Notes under the pieces: generated by a model
Seen by the model: only the letters and a program-made list of their open reading frames with translations
Told to the model about the DNA's origin: nothing
The model's database searches: none
Program-made: the position numbers and the translations under genes
Part shown: positions 23,501-35,500 of the stretch, piece after piece
How positions within the stretch are numbered: the stretch's first letter is position 1
How the letters are laid out: the number at the start of each line of letters is the position of its first letter
NCBI RefSeq assembly: GCF_007655135.1
Contig: NC_045132.1
Location: 18,366,534 to 18,430,533 of the forward strand
Reading direction: 5' to 3'
Length of the DNA: 64,000 nt
From: Punica granatum
Taxonomy: Eukaryota; Streptophyta; Magnoliopsida; Myrtales; Lythraceae

Positions 23501-23950
23501 CTTCACTGAATGATTCATTGTTGACTAATCCTGTTATTAATAAAGCTGTTAACTATTACTACCTTACTTGGCCAACTCGAGAGATTACATAGAACAATGG
23601 GCTCCTACATGGATGAGAATATTATCGGAGAAAGATGATACACCTACCTATGTGGCATCACTGCTGATACCAAATGTTCAAGAAATGGTTAGGAAAAATC
23701 CTCTAGAGCTTCCCCGGGGATGCATTAGGACCGAGGAAGGTGTTCCCGAGATCAATTTTATCTCTCGCCAGAGATCTTCACTCTCGAGAGGATGCCAGGA
23801 CAAGCTCGAAAAACTCCATGAGGCATGCAAGACTGGGGCTTTTTCCAGGTTTACGACTAAACGGGCCAGTGCCAAGCATCGATGAGATTGAAATTTTCAT
23901 GGGAAATTTTAGGGATTCTTTGAAATTGTATGCTGGCTTCAATCGGTACT
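23500..23950 (+). pseudogene. 2-oxoglutarate/Fe(II) dioxygenase N-terminal fragment (SRG1-like), unit B
   Basis: The recognisable part is SLLIPNVQEMVRKNPLELPR, then GCIRTEEGVPEINFISRQRS and DKLEKLHEACK. The frame shifts at about 23825 (TGCCAAGAC in A is TGCAAGAC here), so WGFFQV continues in another frame, and that frame stops within a few codons. The 5' end of the unit A frame is also broken here (a base missing near 23565). The double-stranded beta-helix with the iron and 2-oxoglutarate ligands is absent. The two copies were disabled by different lesions, although both lack the rest of the gene, so truncation came first. Confidence 0.75.
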
Positions 23951-24280
23951 TTTTCAATTGGAGAAAAAGAACAGTAAAAAATATTTATTTGATGTTCTTT
24001 ATTATTTCTTTTTATTTTTTATTACCATTTGTCTTTAATTTGGTGGAACCGGTGTGTTTTGAATCCGATTAATATTGAAGAGAATCCGGCTCGTTTTCAA
24101 GCGAGACCGACCGTCGACAAAAACATGCGTGACCAAAAATATCGATGGACAAACTATTAGGGGTGAATATTAAACTAAAAAGATATAAGACATGTGTACT
24201 GCTAGGATCTTATGTAAGGAGATCTAACGATTAGAAAAAAAAAATCATGATGATTGTTTTTGCAACCAACCGTGGTGGCA

Positions 24281-24752
24281 TCACTCATATTTATAAATAT
24301 AATATGAATGATTTGTCTTTCACTCATATCCACTCCCTTCTGTTCTTCACTCTGTATTAAATTAATGTGAGAAGAAAATTGAACGATTCAAGGAAACTAT
24401 CATAGATACAACTTATCGTAGATAAACAGTCTTCTTATTTAGACACAGAAATATTTGGTCATTCGCATGCATCTGGGGAAGATGTACTGCTTCCAAGCTA
24501 GAAAATGATTTTCACTGTATATGAAAATTTAAGAAGATATTTGGTATGAATCAATATTGATGCTTTCCCATGTATTGAATATATATTTTGTTTTTCTGAT
24601 GCACTTTTGGCATCACACTCAATCTAAGTAGATAGTAATCAAGAGCCGGTGAAAACTAAAACAAAAAACAAACAAAAAACAAAAAACTTATCCAAAAAAA
24701 AAAAGCAGTTCTGAAGTATAGCCATTATGATAGGTATTAATTAGAATTAGCA

Positions 24753-24783
<31 letters not shown>

Positions 24784-25032
24784 GTACACGAGAGTTGATG
24801 AGGAGTTTCTATTTGCGTGACAAGAATCTTCCGTGTAAGCGTATTTGAGTGACGAGGAGCTTCCACATAAACATATTGAAAACCTTTCAATACATATATA
24901 GAGCTAATTTTATTAAATGATTTCAATGATTTCGAAGGAGTCAAAGAGATAAGTTGCCAAATTGTGACCTTTTTGATACACATCAATTTGGGCCTTTCAC
25001 GGAGTTATAACGGCTAAAGACCGTGGGATGGA
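24281..25032. other. Gene-free AT-rich interval with a TA microsatellite
   Basis: No supported frame. An (AT)n run of about 28 bp lies at 24753-24780. The sequence resembles neither unit A nor unit C beyond about 24290. Confidence 0.7.
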
Positions 25033-25316
25033 TTTGATGTTACTAAGAATCAAACTGATGTGACAGGGGATAGAATTGATGTAACCAGGGACGAATTCGA
25101 TGTGCACAGGGACGAACTTGATGTGACCAGGGACGAACTTGATGTTACCAGGGACGAATTCGATGTGTCCAGGGACGAATTCGATGTGTCCAAGGACGAA
25201 TTTGATGTGGCTAGGGACGAATTTGATGTGACGAGGGACGAACTTGATGTTACCAAGGACGAATTCGATGTGACCAGAGACGACTTTGATGTGACCAGGG
25301 ACGAATTCGATGCAAC
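25033..25316. repeat. 21-bp minisatellite, about 12-13 units
   Basis: The unit GATGTGACCAGGGACGAATT plus C/T is repeated about 12-13 times. Variation concentrates at a few positions (GTGACC, GTTACC, GTGTCC; AATTC, ACTTG). Because 21 is divisible by three and the unit lacks stops, it is open as a 7-residue repeat on both strands: DVTRDEF or DVTRDEL on plus, and a Ser/Asn/Leu/Val/Thr repeat on minus. Neither strand has a clear promoter, homologous domain or long flanking frame, so I record it as a minisatellite, not a gene. Confidence 0.85.
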
Positions 25317-25422
25317 ATTTTTTTTAGGGACCCAGATGATGCAATTTGCGTAAGTCAGGCATGAAATTGCTAGTTTACTCCCTCCGATATCTATCAGCAA
25401 GGCTCCGTCCAAGCCCTCCTCC

Positions 25423-25425
<3 letters not shown>

Positions 25426-25455
<30 letters not shown>
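25426..25455. repeat. CT microsatellite
   Basis: An uninterrupted (CT)n run of about 30 bp, followed by pyrimidine-rich sequence. Confidence 0.95.
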
Positions 25456-25458
<3 letters not shown>

Positions 25459-27430
25459 TACTTTCTCTGTCGATCTCAGCTGTCAGGTTCGGTTCTACCT
25501 AGTACATCGCAGCCACAGTGGACTCCGCATCTCCGAGCCAGCTTTGCCTCTACATTTCTCCTATCCAACTCCGACCACATCCTTAAGCACCTCAGTGAGA
25601 GCCCCCACCCCCTGGCAATTGTGACGATCCCAGGAGTACACAAGCTCAGCTCCATCTCTTTATCTGAATAGAAGCATCAAGAGCTTTGGAGTCACTCCTA
25701 GTTTAGACTCACGTCTAGCTCTAACGACTAGCCCTAATTTCCCCTTACCTGAGAGCAGTAGCAAGATTCAAGTCGCCTCTTCAATCCCTTTGCAGTGTTC
25801 CACCATTGTAGCAACTCAGTCCCCTTCGAGTAGCCTCCTCCTCTCCAACGAACTGCTACAGCTCTTCCTTTGATCAGTAGCAGCACCTTCACCAAAAGAG
25901 TAAGGGGCAGACCCCTCTGTCGAGCACGATGGAGGGGAGGCCCCAACTGGTCTACGCCTTCATCCATTAAAATAAATAAAAATAATAATTCTTCAAAAAA
26001 TTACAAAACGAAAAAAAAAACTTCGTTTTGGAAACTCTAATTAAAAAATAATATTTTACGTCATTTTCTCCAACAATGCAGCCACATTAGACAGACATTG
26101 ACGGCGGGGAGGAAATTGATAGACGGAACCCCAACGTTTGAACCAAATTGGTGGTGAAAATTAATGAGGGACTAAAGTAGTGGCTCGAGGAAAATAAAAT
26201 GATGATAGTGATAGTTTTATCTAAATAAGTGCATTTTACATACCATCGGAATATTTGAGGATCATTGGTTGATATGTGGAAGGAGGTGCTTAATAAATTA
26301 AGCACTTAATTAATTGATGGAATAAATGTATAGGAAGAATGAGAAGAATCTTTGCGAGAGGTAAAGGACACCGATAATTGAAAAATGACTTATTTTATTA
26401 AGTCAAAATTTTATACTTATTTCATTAAGTAGTTTTTTATTTAATAATTAAATAGTTCAGACCCTCATCTTTCATTTTTATTTTTCTCTTTCTTACATTT
26501 ATTTTCGCTTTTAACTAACTAAATTGTAACTAATTATTAAGCATTTATTTAACTTTTAAGATTAGTACAATTTTTTTCTATTAAAGTGAATCACTTTCAT
26601 ACGATAGCAGTTTGCCTAGAAATCTGCCTCCAAGGTTGCCAAGTCTTTTGTTTCACTCTTCCTCTCTTTGGACGCCCCGACTCTTGTTAATTATCCTAAC
26701 CGGACTCTTCATCTTAGAATCGCGCATTCATCATCTATATATGAAAGGGTCATTTATTGCAGGACGGTAATCTTACATTCCTTTCATTTGTCTTACAAAA
26801 TTGTGAAAGTTGATTGCATTGGTTCATCTTTCTCTCTGTTAACTTAGACATGCTATCGCTTAGTTTCTACCGGTCTTCGTTTGCCATAGAAGTATTTAGA
26901 TCGGTCAGTTCCTCTCCAGTCTCAGTGCATGCCACGTGCTCGACATGATGCTTGATCCATTCCTCAGTACAAGTTGAGTACCATACTAGATTAATTCCTG
27001 ATAATGGAACAACATAATGTTAGTGTTTTATTTTTAAAGCTTGATCAAAATGATTAACTCAACTTTTCCACGAATCACTTTCAAAGTGTTATCTTCATTT
27101 GATGAGATATAAGATAAGGGTTGATATGTCAGGTACATGATAAAATTTTTAAATTGCATAAGATGTTATGTAACAACTTCAGGTATTAACGCCCATATAC
27201 AAGAAAATAGTAATATAGATTAAGAAAAACAGAGGCCCCTGGTCCACTGGTCATAATAAAATTGACCCATGAATCATTTCTGTTCAACTCAGCTCAGAGT
27301 AGTAAAGTAAAGATCGAACTTTTCTGCTCAACTGAGCGATAGCTCGAAATACCAATAAAGATTATATTGCAACAATCATCGACTGAAACAAATACCGGTT
27401 CTATTAATTACAAATCCCAATTGAAATAGA
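25456..27430. other. Gene-free interval
   Basis: 25456-25970 is mixed-composition sequence with short frames on both strands and no recognisable protein. 25971-27430 is AT-rich with no supported frame. From about 27205 the sequence is duplicated at about 47035 as the 3' flank of the two XTH pseudogenes. Confidence 0.6.
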
Positions 27431-27461
27431 CTCCGTTGAAGGTTATGATTTTCCTGGAATA

Positions 27462-29240
27462 TTACTGTGCAATTTGCAGCAGAAAGAAGCACCCCTTGCA
27501 GCACAAAGAAGCACCCCTGAAGCCGAGAATTGCCTGGTCATAGCAGTATGAGTATGTCATGTGCTTCTTCCGAATACCTCCCATCCGGTTCCTCTGCTTT
27601 GAGGAGGTGCCTGTAAGGATGGGTCTGGAGCTCACGTCGTGGTCACACCTTGAGAGCCGCTGGATTGGATCAACCGTACAGCCGTGGAGGACAAGGCCCG
27701 AGAACTCAGCCACGTAGGGAGCATAGTTGTAGTTGACACGGTATTTCCCACCATTGGTTGCCCAATAAGAGCTATCCCATATTGTCGCATAGAGAGACTC
27801 GGCTTGGAGGGGAAATCACCGCCCATCGCTTCAGTTCTCTTCACCTCTCTGATGGGGACATTGTCTACATAGAATCTAAAGATGGATAAAAAGCAGACAT
27901 AAGTACTTTGCTGATAAGTTGGAAACGGTATCCTAACGCAGCAGACGGTATACTGAATGCCAATTTAACATATGGAGAATCAGACCCACTGAATTGTAAT
28001 AATTAAGCGATGAACAGGCTTAGCTGTAGTGCTGGTTTCAGTAAATGTGGGTTACTAATTTAAGAGTGCATGCAGCAACCTTGTCCGTTTGTACCGAAAG
28101 TCATGGCCTTAGTATATGATATACGGGACGGTTTTATCATCAATATAATTATCTTTCTGGACAAAAGCAAAGATAGATAATTACACAATTCAGTATTAAT
28201 CATCTTCAAAAGATTCTAGGCCGAACAAAAGAAAAACTTAATACGACAACATGGTATTCTGCCATTGGTTGGTGGTGGAAGTGGTTGGTTTTGAATGTAA
28301 ACTACTGCATAAATGGTGCTGCCTAACCTCATCTCAATTACTGTCCTACAAAACCATGACCTGCACCGATTATTATATCTTAAGCAAATGAAGTACAACA
28401 GGCAAAGTATATTGCAACAATCATCGACTGAAACGAATACCAGTTCTAATTACTAATCCCAATTAAAATAGACTCCGTTGAAGGTTATGATTTTCCTAGA
28501 ATATTACTATGCAATTTGCAGCGAAAAGAAGCACCCCTAAAGCTGAGAATTTCAATCTAAACTATCGTAAACTAACACCAGCTCTCCTCCCCATAAAAAA
28601 AGGAACTAACAGCTTAAGCCATATGGAAGCAGAGCAACAAGTAACAATTCACTTTTGATGATCAGATAGAAGCTCACATGATGTGAGAGTCAGTCCAGAG
28701 GATGCTGTACTAGGGAAAATCTTCAACCGGGTCAAACAAGAGGCTGTATCTCTCTTCTCTACCGGCACTCATGCTCCCGTTCTCGTAAATGTTAATTTGG
28801 ATTCTCCAGTCTTTACCAATTATGTTGCCCAAGAACTCAAAATCAATTTCGTCATGGTTTTTCTTGTATGTATCCCCATTCGACATCTGCAGCCACCCAA
28901 GACATGTTTAACACTGGAGTAGTAGGTCGATCGACACAATATTCCTCAAACACAAGCCCTAGTAACAGGTGATTAGGAACTAGGTGATTAACTAGATTCA
29001 AGCAGCGATCTTCGGCGATAGAAACTAACGATACAAATTCCTAGTTCAACTAGGCATGATCAAGAAATCAAATAGCAAAGAGTACTGTTGGCACATCCTC
29101 TTGGTGGGTCGTTAACGGTCGAGACACATACATAGAAGGCAACGACAACTCCGGCCATGTAATCTGCAGGCAACTTGATGGAAGCACTAAAGAAACCATG
29201 CAAGTAAAGATCCTAAGACACAAACCTTGACCTGTCGCCA
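27462..29240 (-). pseudogene. Xyloglucan endotransglucosylase/hydrolase (XTH, GH16) pseudogene 1
   Basis: XTHs are secreted wall enzymes that cut and rejoin xyloglucan. Exon remnants on the minus strand are about 29240-29132 (LHGFFSASIKLPADY...AFY), 28886-28678 (MSNGDTYKKNHDEIDFEFLG, which includes the GH16 catalytic signature HDEIDFEFLG) and 27875 to about 27500 (FYVDNVPIREVKRTEAMGGD, then out of frame VAEFSGLVLHGCTVDPI and the C-terminal RKKHMTYSYCYDQA). Splice junctions are still readable (donor GTGAGC at 28677, acceptor AG at 27877-27876). Lesions: TAG at 29215-29213, TAG at 28712-28710 where Gln is expected, and a one-base deletion near 27799. No signal-peptide exon is found. The catalytic residues survive but the gene cannot give a full protein. 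Confidence 0.85.
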
Positions 29241-29499
29241 CCCATTTTGCCACAAAAAGAAGGATTAAGCTCAAGAAGGAGAAGAGGAAGCTCGAACCTC
29301 CTCTGCTTGATCAGCTCAACAAAGAAAGACCGAACGACGAGAGTGGCGAACTGGCGAAGAGAAGATTGAATTGATGAAGTCATTGATGATTGAATTGAAG
29401 ATTGAATTGATGAAGTCTTCACCGTTTCAGCCTTCAGTTCGATTGATTCGATTCAATTTCACTTTCAGGAAATCCGATATCCTTTAAAAAATTATGAGC

Positions 29500-29670
29500 C
29501 CATGAACGGGCTGTTTGAATGGTTTTTCGGCTAAAAATCAGTTAGGTTTTTGGATTCACCGGTTTATTTATGCATTTTCGAATTTTAAACTAACCAGACC
29601 GAATATAGGTTTGATTTCCAGTCCGACCGGTAGAACCGCCCGGTCTGGTTCAGTTCTGATAACATTGCTA
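29500..29670. other. Repeat-like segment shared in inverted orientation with about 46880-46990
   Basis: The segment with GACCGGTAGAACCGCCCGGT and TTCAGTTCTGATAACA is similar, on the opposite strand, to GTTATCAGAACTGGATCGGA at about 46889. It is probably the end of a dispersed transposable element. The family was not identified. Confidence 0.4.
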
Positions 29671-29758
29671 ATTAAGTCATGACATCAATTAACTATAAGA
29701 AATCTCAATAAATAACTTAAATTGTCCCATAATACTAATTAATGCCCAATAAATTAAA

Positions 29759-30034
29759 GGAAAAATAGTCCCATATAGCACAATTTTTACCTTATTTTCA
29801 TTTCATATCACGTTTTTAAAAGTTGTCACGATCTAGCACGAATCACTATTTTATTCCCGGATCTAGCACACCGTTAAAATCTGTCTAAAAACCGTTAAAC
29901 ACCGTTAGATGGAGTTTAATGATGTGCAAGATCCAAGAATAAAATGGTGATTTGTGCTAGATCGTGATGACTTTTAAAAACGTGCTAGGAAGTGAAAATA
30001 AAGTAAAAACTGTGCTATATGGGGCTATTTTTCC
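29759..30034. mobile_element. Fold-back MITE with 9-bp target duplication (Mutator-like)
   Basis: The left end GGAAAAATAGTCCCATATAG is inverted at the right end (CTATATGGGGCTATTTTTCC). The inner parts also pair (CACGATCTAGCAC with GTGCTAGATCGTG), so nearly the whole 276 bp can fold into one hairpin. The flanks are TAAATTAAA (29750-29758) and TAAATTCAA (30035-30043), a 9-bp target-site duplication with one mismatch. Nine-base duplications are typical of Mutator-like elements. It has no coding capacity. Confidence 0.85.
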
Positions 30035-33000
30035 TAAATTCAATGAGAGGCTCTCATTCATGCAAGAACAATGTGCGGACCCGAATTTCGTCTCGTCATG
30101 ACCCACATGCGTGCAACCGATCGCACGGCCTAGAAGTGTCCACCTTCTTGTAGGGACGCGTGATGGGCACACATGAAAAGAAGTCGCCACTACTTGTTCA
30201 CGATCCGAAGGTCGAGGGCTGGTAAGTTGCCCGGGTCTATGGGTGTGGAATACAGCTAGTTTGCTAAGGCATTGGTCTTGCAAAACAAGAAATTCCGAAT
30301 TCGGAGGTTCTATTATGTGCGAGCTTATATCCTGCACGTCCTATCGATAATCTATTTGCCTAGGGCTTACCACTTTTATTTATTTACCACGTGATTAGAC
30401 TGAACTCGTCTAACCCATTTTGACATCGTAAATTGGAAGAAAATGATTGATTCGGACTAAAGCCCCAAGAGAGGAGTAGGCACGCACATCGAGGAGTCGA
30501 TCCGCTATCCTTGCTTAACGGTTCATCAGACCGTGATAGTTGATATTCCGCGAGAACCGAAACCATGAAGCATTGGGTTTACTCATCGCAAGGTAAGTAG
30601 ATCGACTCGGCCGATTCGGCATTCAGACCGTTCACTCACCGACCGAGATTCTTACATAAATAAATGTACAAAACAAATCATTGCACTGTTCCCTCAAAAA
30701 AATGAAAATATAAATTACAATGATTGGATCTCGGTCGGTTCATTTTCTACCATCATTTCACTCAAACCCACCATTGTTTTAGGAAAAATCGCAACCGAAA
30801 TTAAAGCAACACTAGCTCATGAGAGCCGGGGGTTAAGTTCGACTAAACTAGAGGGTCCCAGGAGGACCATATGGTCATCAAGATATCCGTGGGATCGGTT
30901 AAGCTCTCGAGTGACTGTCTAACTTCGTTTCAAACCTCCCAACCCAAGTCATCCCCCACTTGGATAGCACGTGGGTTGAAAGGGTGACTCGATGTTGGAT
31001 CCCATTTCGCACTCGGGATGCGCGCACTCGGGTGTATGAGGGCGTTGGACCCTGCGATCGATGGTTAGGGGCATTGGATCCCGCGTGAATCGTATCCTAA
31101 AGGGTCGGGCTCAACCCACAAGAAAACAGAGAAAATCAGGGGAAAACATATCAATATAGAAAAAAAAACAGGCGAATTGTGTATATTGCCGGGTTTACGT
31201 GATTAACGAATTATGGACCGGGATTGCTTAGCAGACAAATTCCTACCCTAAATGGACAAATGAGATGACATATTTGATGTGAATGGGTCTTGGAGAGGGT
31301 ATGTAGCATTTGGCGGTACTTTAAACGACCCGACAGACATGATGTCTCTAAACAAGTCTCGAAAATGTGGATTGCTTTTAAATTATTATGTATTGTGACA
31401 ATACTGTTTTTTACAGGTTATGACAAGAATGTGTTTTCGCCTAAAACCTGAAACCTAACCCTATGCTTGACTATTTGCCCTTGTTTGATTAGGTTGGATT
31501 TGAGATTCATCTGTTTTCGTATTTTTGACCCGTTATAAGCACAAACCTAGGGAAATGGGGGTACGAAGCACCGCGAGGGTGTCAAGATCTCTGCACATAA
31601 CCCATGAGGGATCGGACAACCTTTCACGGGCCGACCTCGCTCATGCCTCTAATCCAATTTCCTAAGCGCCCGACTATATATTAAGGTGACAGAAACATAT
31701 AGATGGAAAAAGAGGGAGCGTACGAGTGACAATCACACCTTGATAGATGCCCGCCCTTTTCCTATTCGGTATGTTTTGATCATCCTAATGCCTAGGGTGT
31801 CAACGGGTCTAGAATTGGTGATCATGCCTTTGAATCGAAAAATATGTGTGTGCATGAAAAATCAAGATCTCGTGACACGGATTACCGAAAGTCAGTAGCT
31901 GGTGTCGGTCGATTTCTTGGATCCACCGGGGTTTTGAGGACCCCAAGAGCCCAGAAATTGGTCGCTTTGCCCGAAAAGTGATCTAAAGAGGACTCGTGTA
32001 CCCCGGCTTGAGCCGCCTCAAATTGGGACTAGACTCAAGTCAAGTTATGCAAATACTCCCTAGATATCCATGCTACGCATGACACGTATCTGGGTGCTTT
32101 TGAAATTGTGAATTTTCAAAGGACGTGGCCAACAGTTCTTCAACAGTCAACGCGATTACAAGTTATTGACTGGTTCATGCAATTTATTAAAGGCCGAGTG
32201 GATTAATTTAGCTGAGTGAAACGTCGCGATTACTCGTGTCTGGAATTATTGAGATAATTAAAATTCGTCAAATGCAATAATTTGCGAGTCTCGAGCTGTC
32301 TAGACGACCATTGGTGGACCGCCCGATAAACCCAATTTTTTCTTTTAACCGACTTTACTTGATTAAACTGGCTCATGTGAGTTTTAATGAAAGACACATC
32401 CAAGCATTCCAAAGCACATGAATATAGGCAAAATGATCATAATAAAATTTAATTTGTTCGTTTTAAGTCTGAATGATCAATTAAGCCAGTTCTAATGCAT
32501 TTAATCGACTTTATTCCTTGAAGCCAAGTGAACATGGAGTCCGGTTCATATGGATTCATTCTTATTTCACATAATAAATTTTAATCTCGACTTTCATTAG
32601 GTCCATTTCATGCTCGATTTGATTTTTATCGTATGTTATGGTTTTAAAGGCCCAAGTTTAAACATTAAACTGGTTTATGACTATCATCAATTAAAGCACA
32701 CATCTCATGATTGTCATCCATGCATGCATCGAATCATCCAAAAAACAAGCCCTAATCATGCCACTAGGGTTCGGAACTTATACCTTTTCGAGGCCAGTGT
32801 TGGGATGAGCCCCGTAAAGCTTAAAAAACCCCCCACGGATAGGGACTAGAACAGGACTGTAAAGGACCGCAGAGCCACTAGCCGTTCTCGCTGTAGCTCA
32901 AGGGCCTCGAGAAAGGATCGAGGAGCAGCAACAATGCGCAACAAAAAGTTCGAAGAGGTCCCTAACAGGTGGAGAGCGGCTCTAATGACCCCGGATGGCA

Positions 33001-35099
33001 AGAAGTAGCCGCACAACTTGCAAACAGAACAAGAGAGAGCATCAAAACGACAAATAGTAACTTGAAAGCAGTTCTTCAACACAGCAACAACGGTCACAGG
33101 ACAGGTCCGAGGGAGGAGTTTTGCTAGTTGGTTCAGGAAAGGATCTAGGGCATAAGGTAATGATACAAGGATGAGAACCAGGAGAGGGAGAAGGGATGGA
33201 TGTAGTGGATGTGAGTGACAACCATATGAGATAGGAATGATAAAGTTGCTGGTGGAGGGCCGAACCATGCGCGAGGGAAAGAGGGTTGAGGAGTATTGTT
33301 CCCGTGATAGATAAGAGAGGAGAACGATGATGGTGATGGGTTCTGGTTTGTGAAGTGATAAGGGTGAGACAGAGAGGAAGCGAGAGAGTCTGAGAGTGTG
33401 AGCTTGCTGTGATGGGATCAGTCGAAGCAATGGAGGGGTTGAGAATGTGAGTGAGCGAGGGAGGCTGAGAGAGAGAGCTTGCGTGAGCTAGTGCTCATGG
33501 AGAGCGACCAGGATGAGAGTGAGGATTCTTGTGGCCGTGGTAACGGTGATGGAGATAGCTGGAAGAAGGGAAGGCTATCTATCTTGCTTTTTGCTGAGAG
33601 TAAGTGGGAGAAAAAAAAGCCAAGGATCTCAACCCGAAGTGAGGAGATGGTGGTCAAGGGAAAAATTGCGGCCAAAGGCTACATGAGGGAGAAGAAGCTC
33701 TGAAGAGCAGAGAAGGCGATGATGGTTCCGCTCAGAGAGGGTCGTGAGCTCCTGGTCTGTGAGGATCATGACAGTAGATGGTGATGGCGCATTCAGAGAA
33801 GGAAGGATCGATATCCATTGAGAGAGAGAGAGAGACCGAGTATCAGCTGGAGAGATAGATAGAGAAAGAGTCGTGAGCTGAGGGGAAAGTTGGTGAGTCG
33901 AAGGAGAGCTCAAGTTGAGGGACGGGTTAGTGAGTTGAGAGGAAGGAACTAAGATAGAGTTGAGCTGCGGGAGAGATCGCTTGGGTGAGTTGAGGATGGA
34001 GAGCTGAGCTAGGGGAGAGAACCGTGGTGGTGAGGGAAAATCGAGGTGGCTCTCGAGAAGAGCTCGAGCTGAGGGTCGAGAGTCAAACGCCATTCTCCCC
34101 TCCTCCCCTTTTTTTTTTTTTGTTTTCCCGGTCCATCTGTTATGCTGCCCCTCTATTTGCTTTCCTCTTCTGTCTAGTATCTCTGTTCTGTCAGCTCCGT
34201 TCGGACTGAGAGAGTTGCAGGTTTCATTCGAAAGGGAAGAATGGGGCCGATCAGAGCTGCATATAAAGAAAAGGGAGAAGCAGAGGAAAGAAGAGAAAAA
34301 GAACAAGAGGATCCTATCAGTACCCCATTGTGATCCATTGGCGCCCAAACAGAGCATCGACAACAAACCTAGCCATGGCACGACAGACATGATAGAGGGA
34401 GGCTCGATAACACTCACGCTATCTCTACAGATATGGACAATAGGTGCAATCAAGCAGGAGAGATACCAAGTCATGCACAAAAGCTACATAATATAACCCA
34501 AGGAGGCCAAAAAGGCAATTGGCTCCAAACTGATGGAAGATTGGCTCGTTACAGTGCAATTCTCTAATAATAAACACAAGTAGCAGAAAGAATGAAACAA
34601 GAACTTCACTCAGTGTCAAGTCAGAAATCCGTTCCGAGCATATCCAGGAAAACGGGCGAATATCTCAAGCAAACCCAATATGGGCTCAAACACATGCACG
34701 CAGTAAACTCTCTGGGGCCGTTCCTGCCAGAACATGGCACATCAGAACCATAAAATGCACGTGGATCATTCTTGAGGTCAAACTAAAGATTTGCTCAGGC
34801 ACATGTGCCACATGATTCGCATCTCCCAAATAGAAGCAAGAGGGACTAAAGTGTAGGCGCCTGATAAGCAATCAGAGCTCAAAGATTTGCAGCCACCAGC
34901 GATTATCGAGCACATCAAAATGCTTGGTGCCAAGTCAAAGATTTGCTAGGGCATATTCAGGGAATCGATTATAAAACCTAAGAAAATTCGAAAACAGTTC
35001 AAGTGCACGGGATTGACAGGTAGAACGAGGCTTATTTTGACGGAATAGAGGGTACAGACACTCCAACATGCCCAAATACCCCCATAACTCCGTGTAAGT

Positions 35100-35500
35100 G
35101 CCAACCACAAATCCAAGGGCAAAATGGTCATTTGGCCTATTTAGCAAGGGCAAAAAGGTCATTTTGCTCGTTTGAATACAAAAAAAGCCAAAATGAACAG
35201 AACAGTGCGCAAATACACGAATAAGTGACGGAAAAGGGAAAATTGGCTTCGGGGCATCAGAATTGGGAAAAATCAACCCTCGACCCTAGGCAAGGGCAAA
35301 ATGATCATTTGGTCCGCTTAAAGCATAGAACAAGCCAAAATGAGCAGAAAAGCACGCAGATACATGAATAGGCGACATAAATGACCAATTTGACTCTGCA
35401 CGTCCGAATTGCACAAGATTGACCCCTAATCTCATGGGAGGGGCCAAATGGTCATTTTACCACGTTTCAACTGCAAAATGGTCATTTCACCCCTCACTTA
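35100..35500 (+). repeat. Short dispersed repeat AAAATGGTCATTT within the LTR
   Basis: Variants of GGCAAAATGGTCATTTGGCC occur near 35117, 35148, 35293, 35445 and 35474 at irregular spacing in the U3 part of the nested LTR. They may be degenerate enhancer-type repeats. Confidence 0.5.

Larger units (their letters stand above)
14829..24280. repeat. Segmental duplication unit B (copy of 4811-12580)
   Basis: Colinear homology with unit A runs from TTCCTTCATGAAAATAACA at 14831 through MLP2, the duplicated promoter, the spacer blocks and the second 2OGD fragment. The main differences are an extra segment at about 14955-15712, a 51-bp GC-rich insert in the MLP intron (about 17342-17394), a longer promoter repeat, and an extra 430 bp at about 20781-21215. 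The left edge is close to the junction with the minus-strand LTR. Confidence 0.85.

Noticed and set aside
25050..25412. Repeat proteins of 97 (plus) and 120 (minus) codons as annotated genes
   Set aside because: Both follow from the stop-free 21-bp unit; no evidence for either strand, so listed only as a minisatellite and a finding.
34340..34360. TGGCGCC primer-binding site near 34339 as the start of an element interior
   Set aside because: The surrounding bases align with the LTR start region of the family (TGTCAGTATCCAATTTTGGT), and the 5-bp duplication places the LTR start at 34315, so the motif lies inside the LTR.
32846..34480. Minus-strand frames of 194 and 283 codons, Ser/Leu-rich
   Set aside because: Compositional frames over the purine-rich LTR part; the second copy at 54.8-56.4 kb breaks them.
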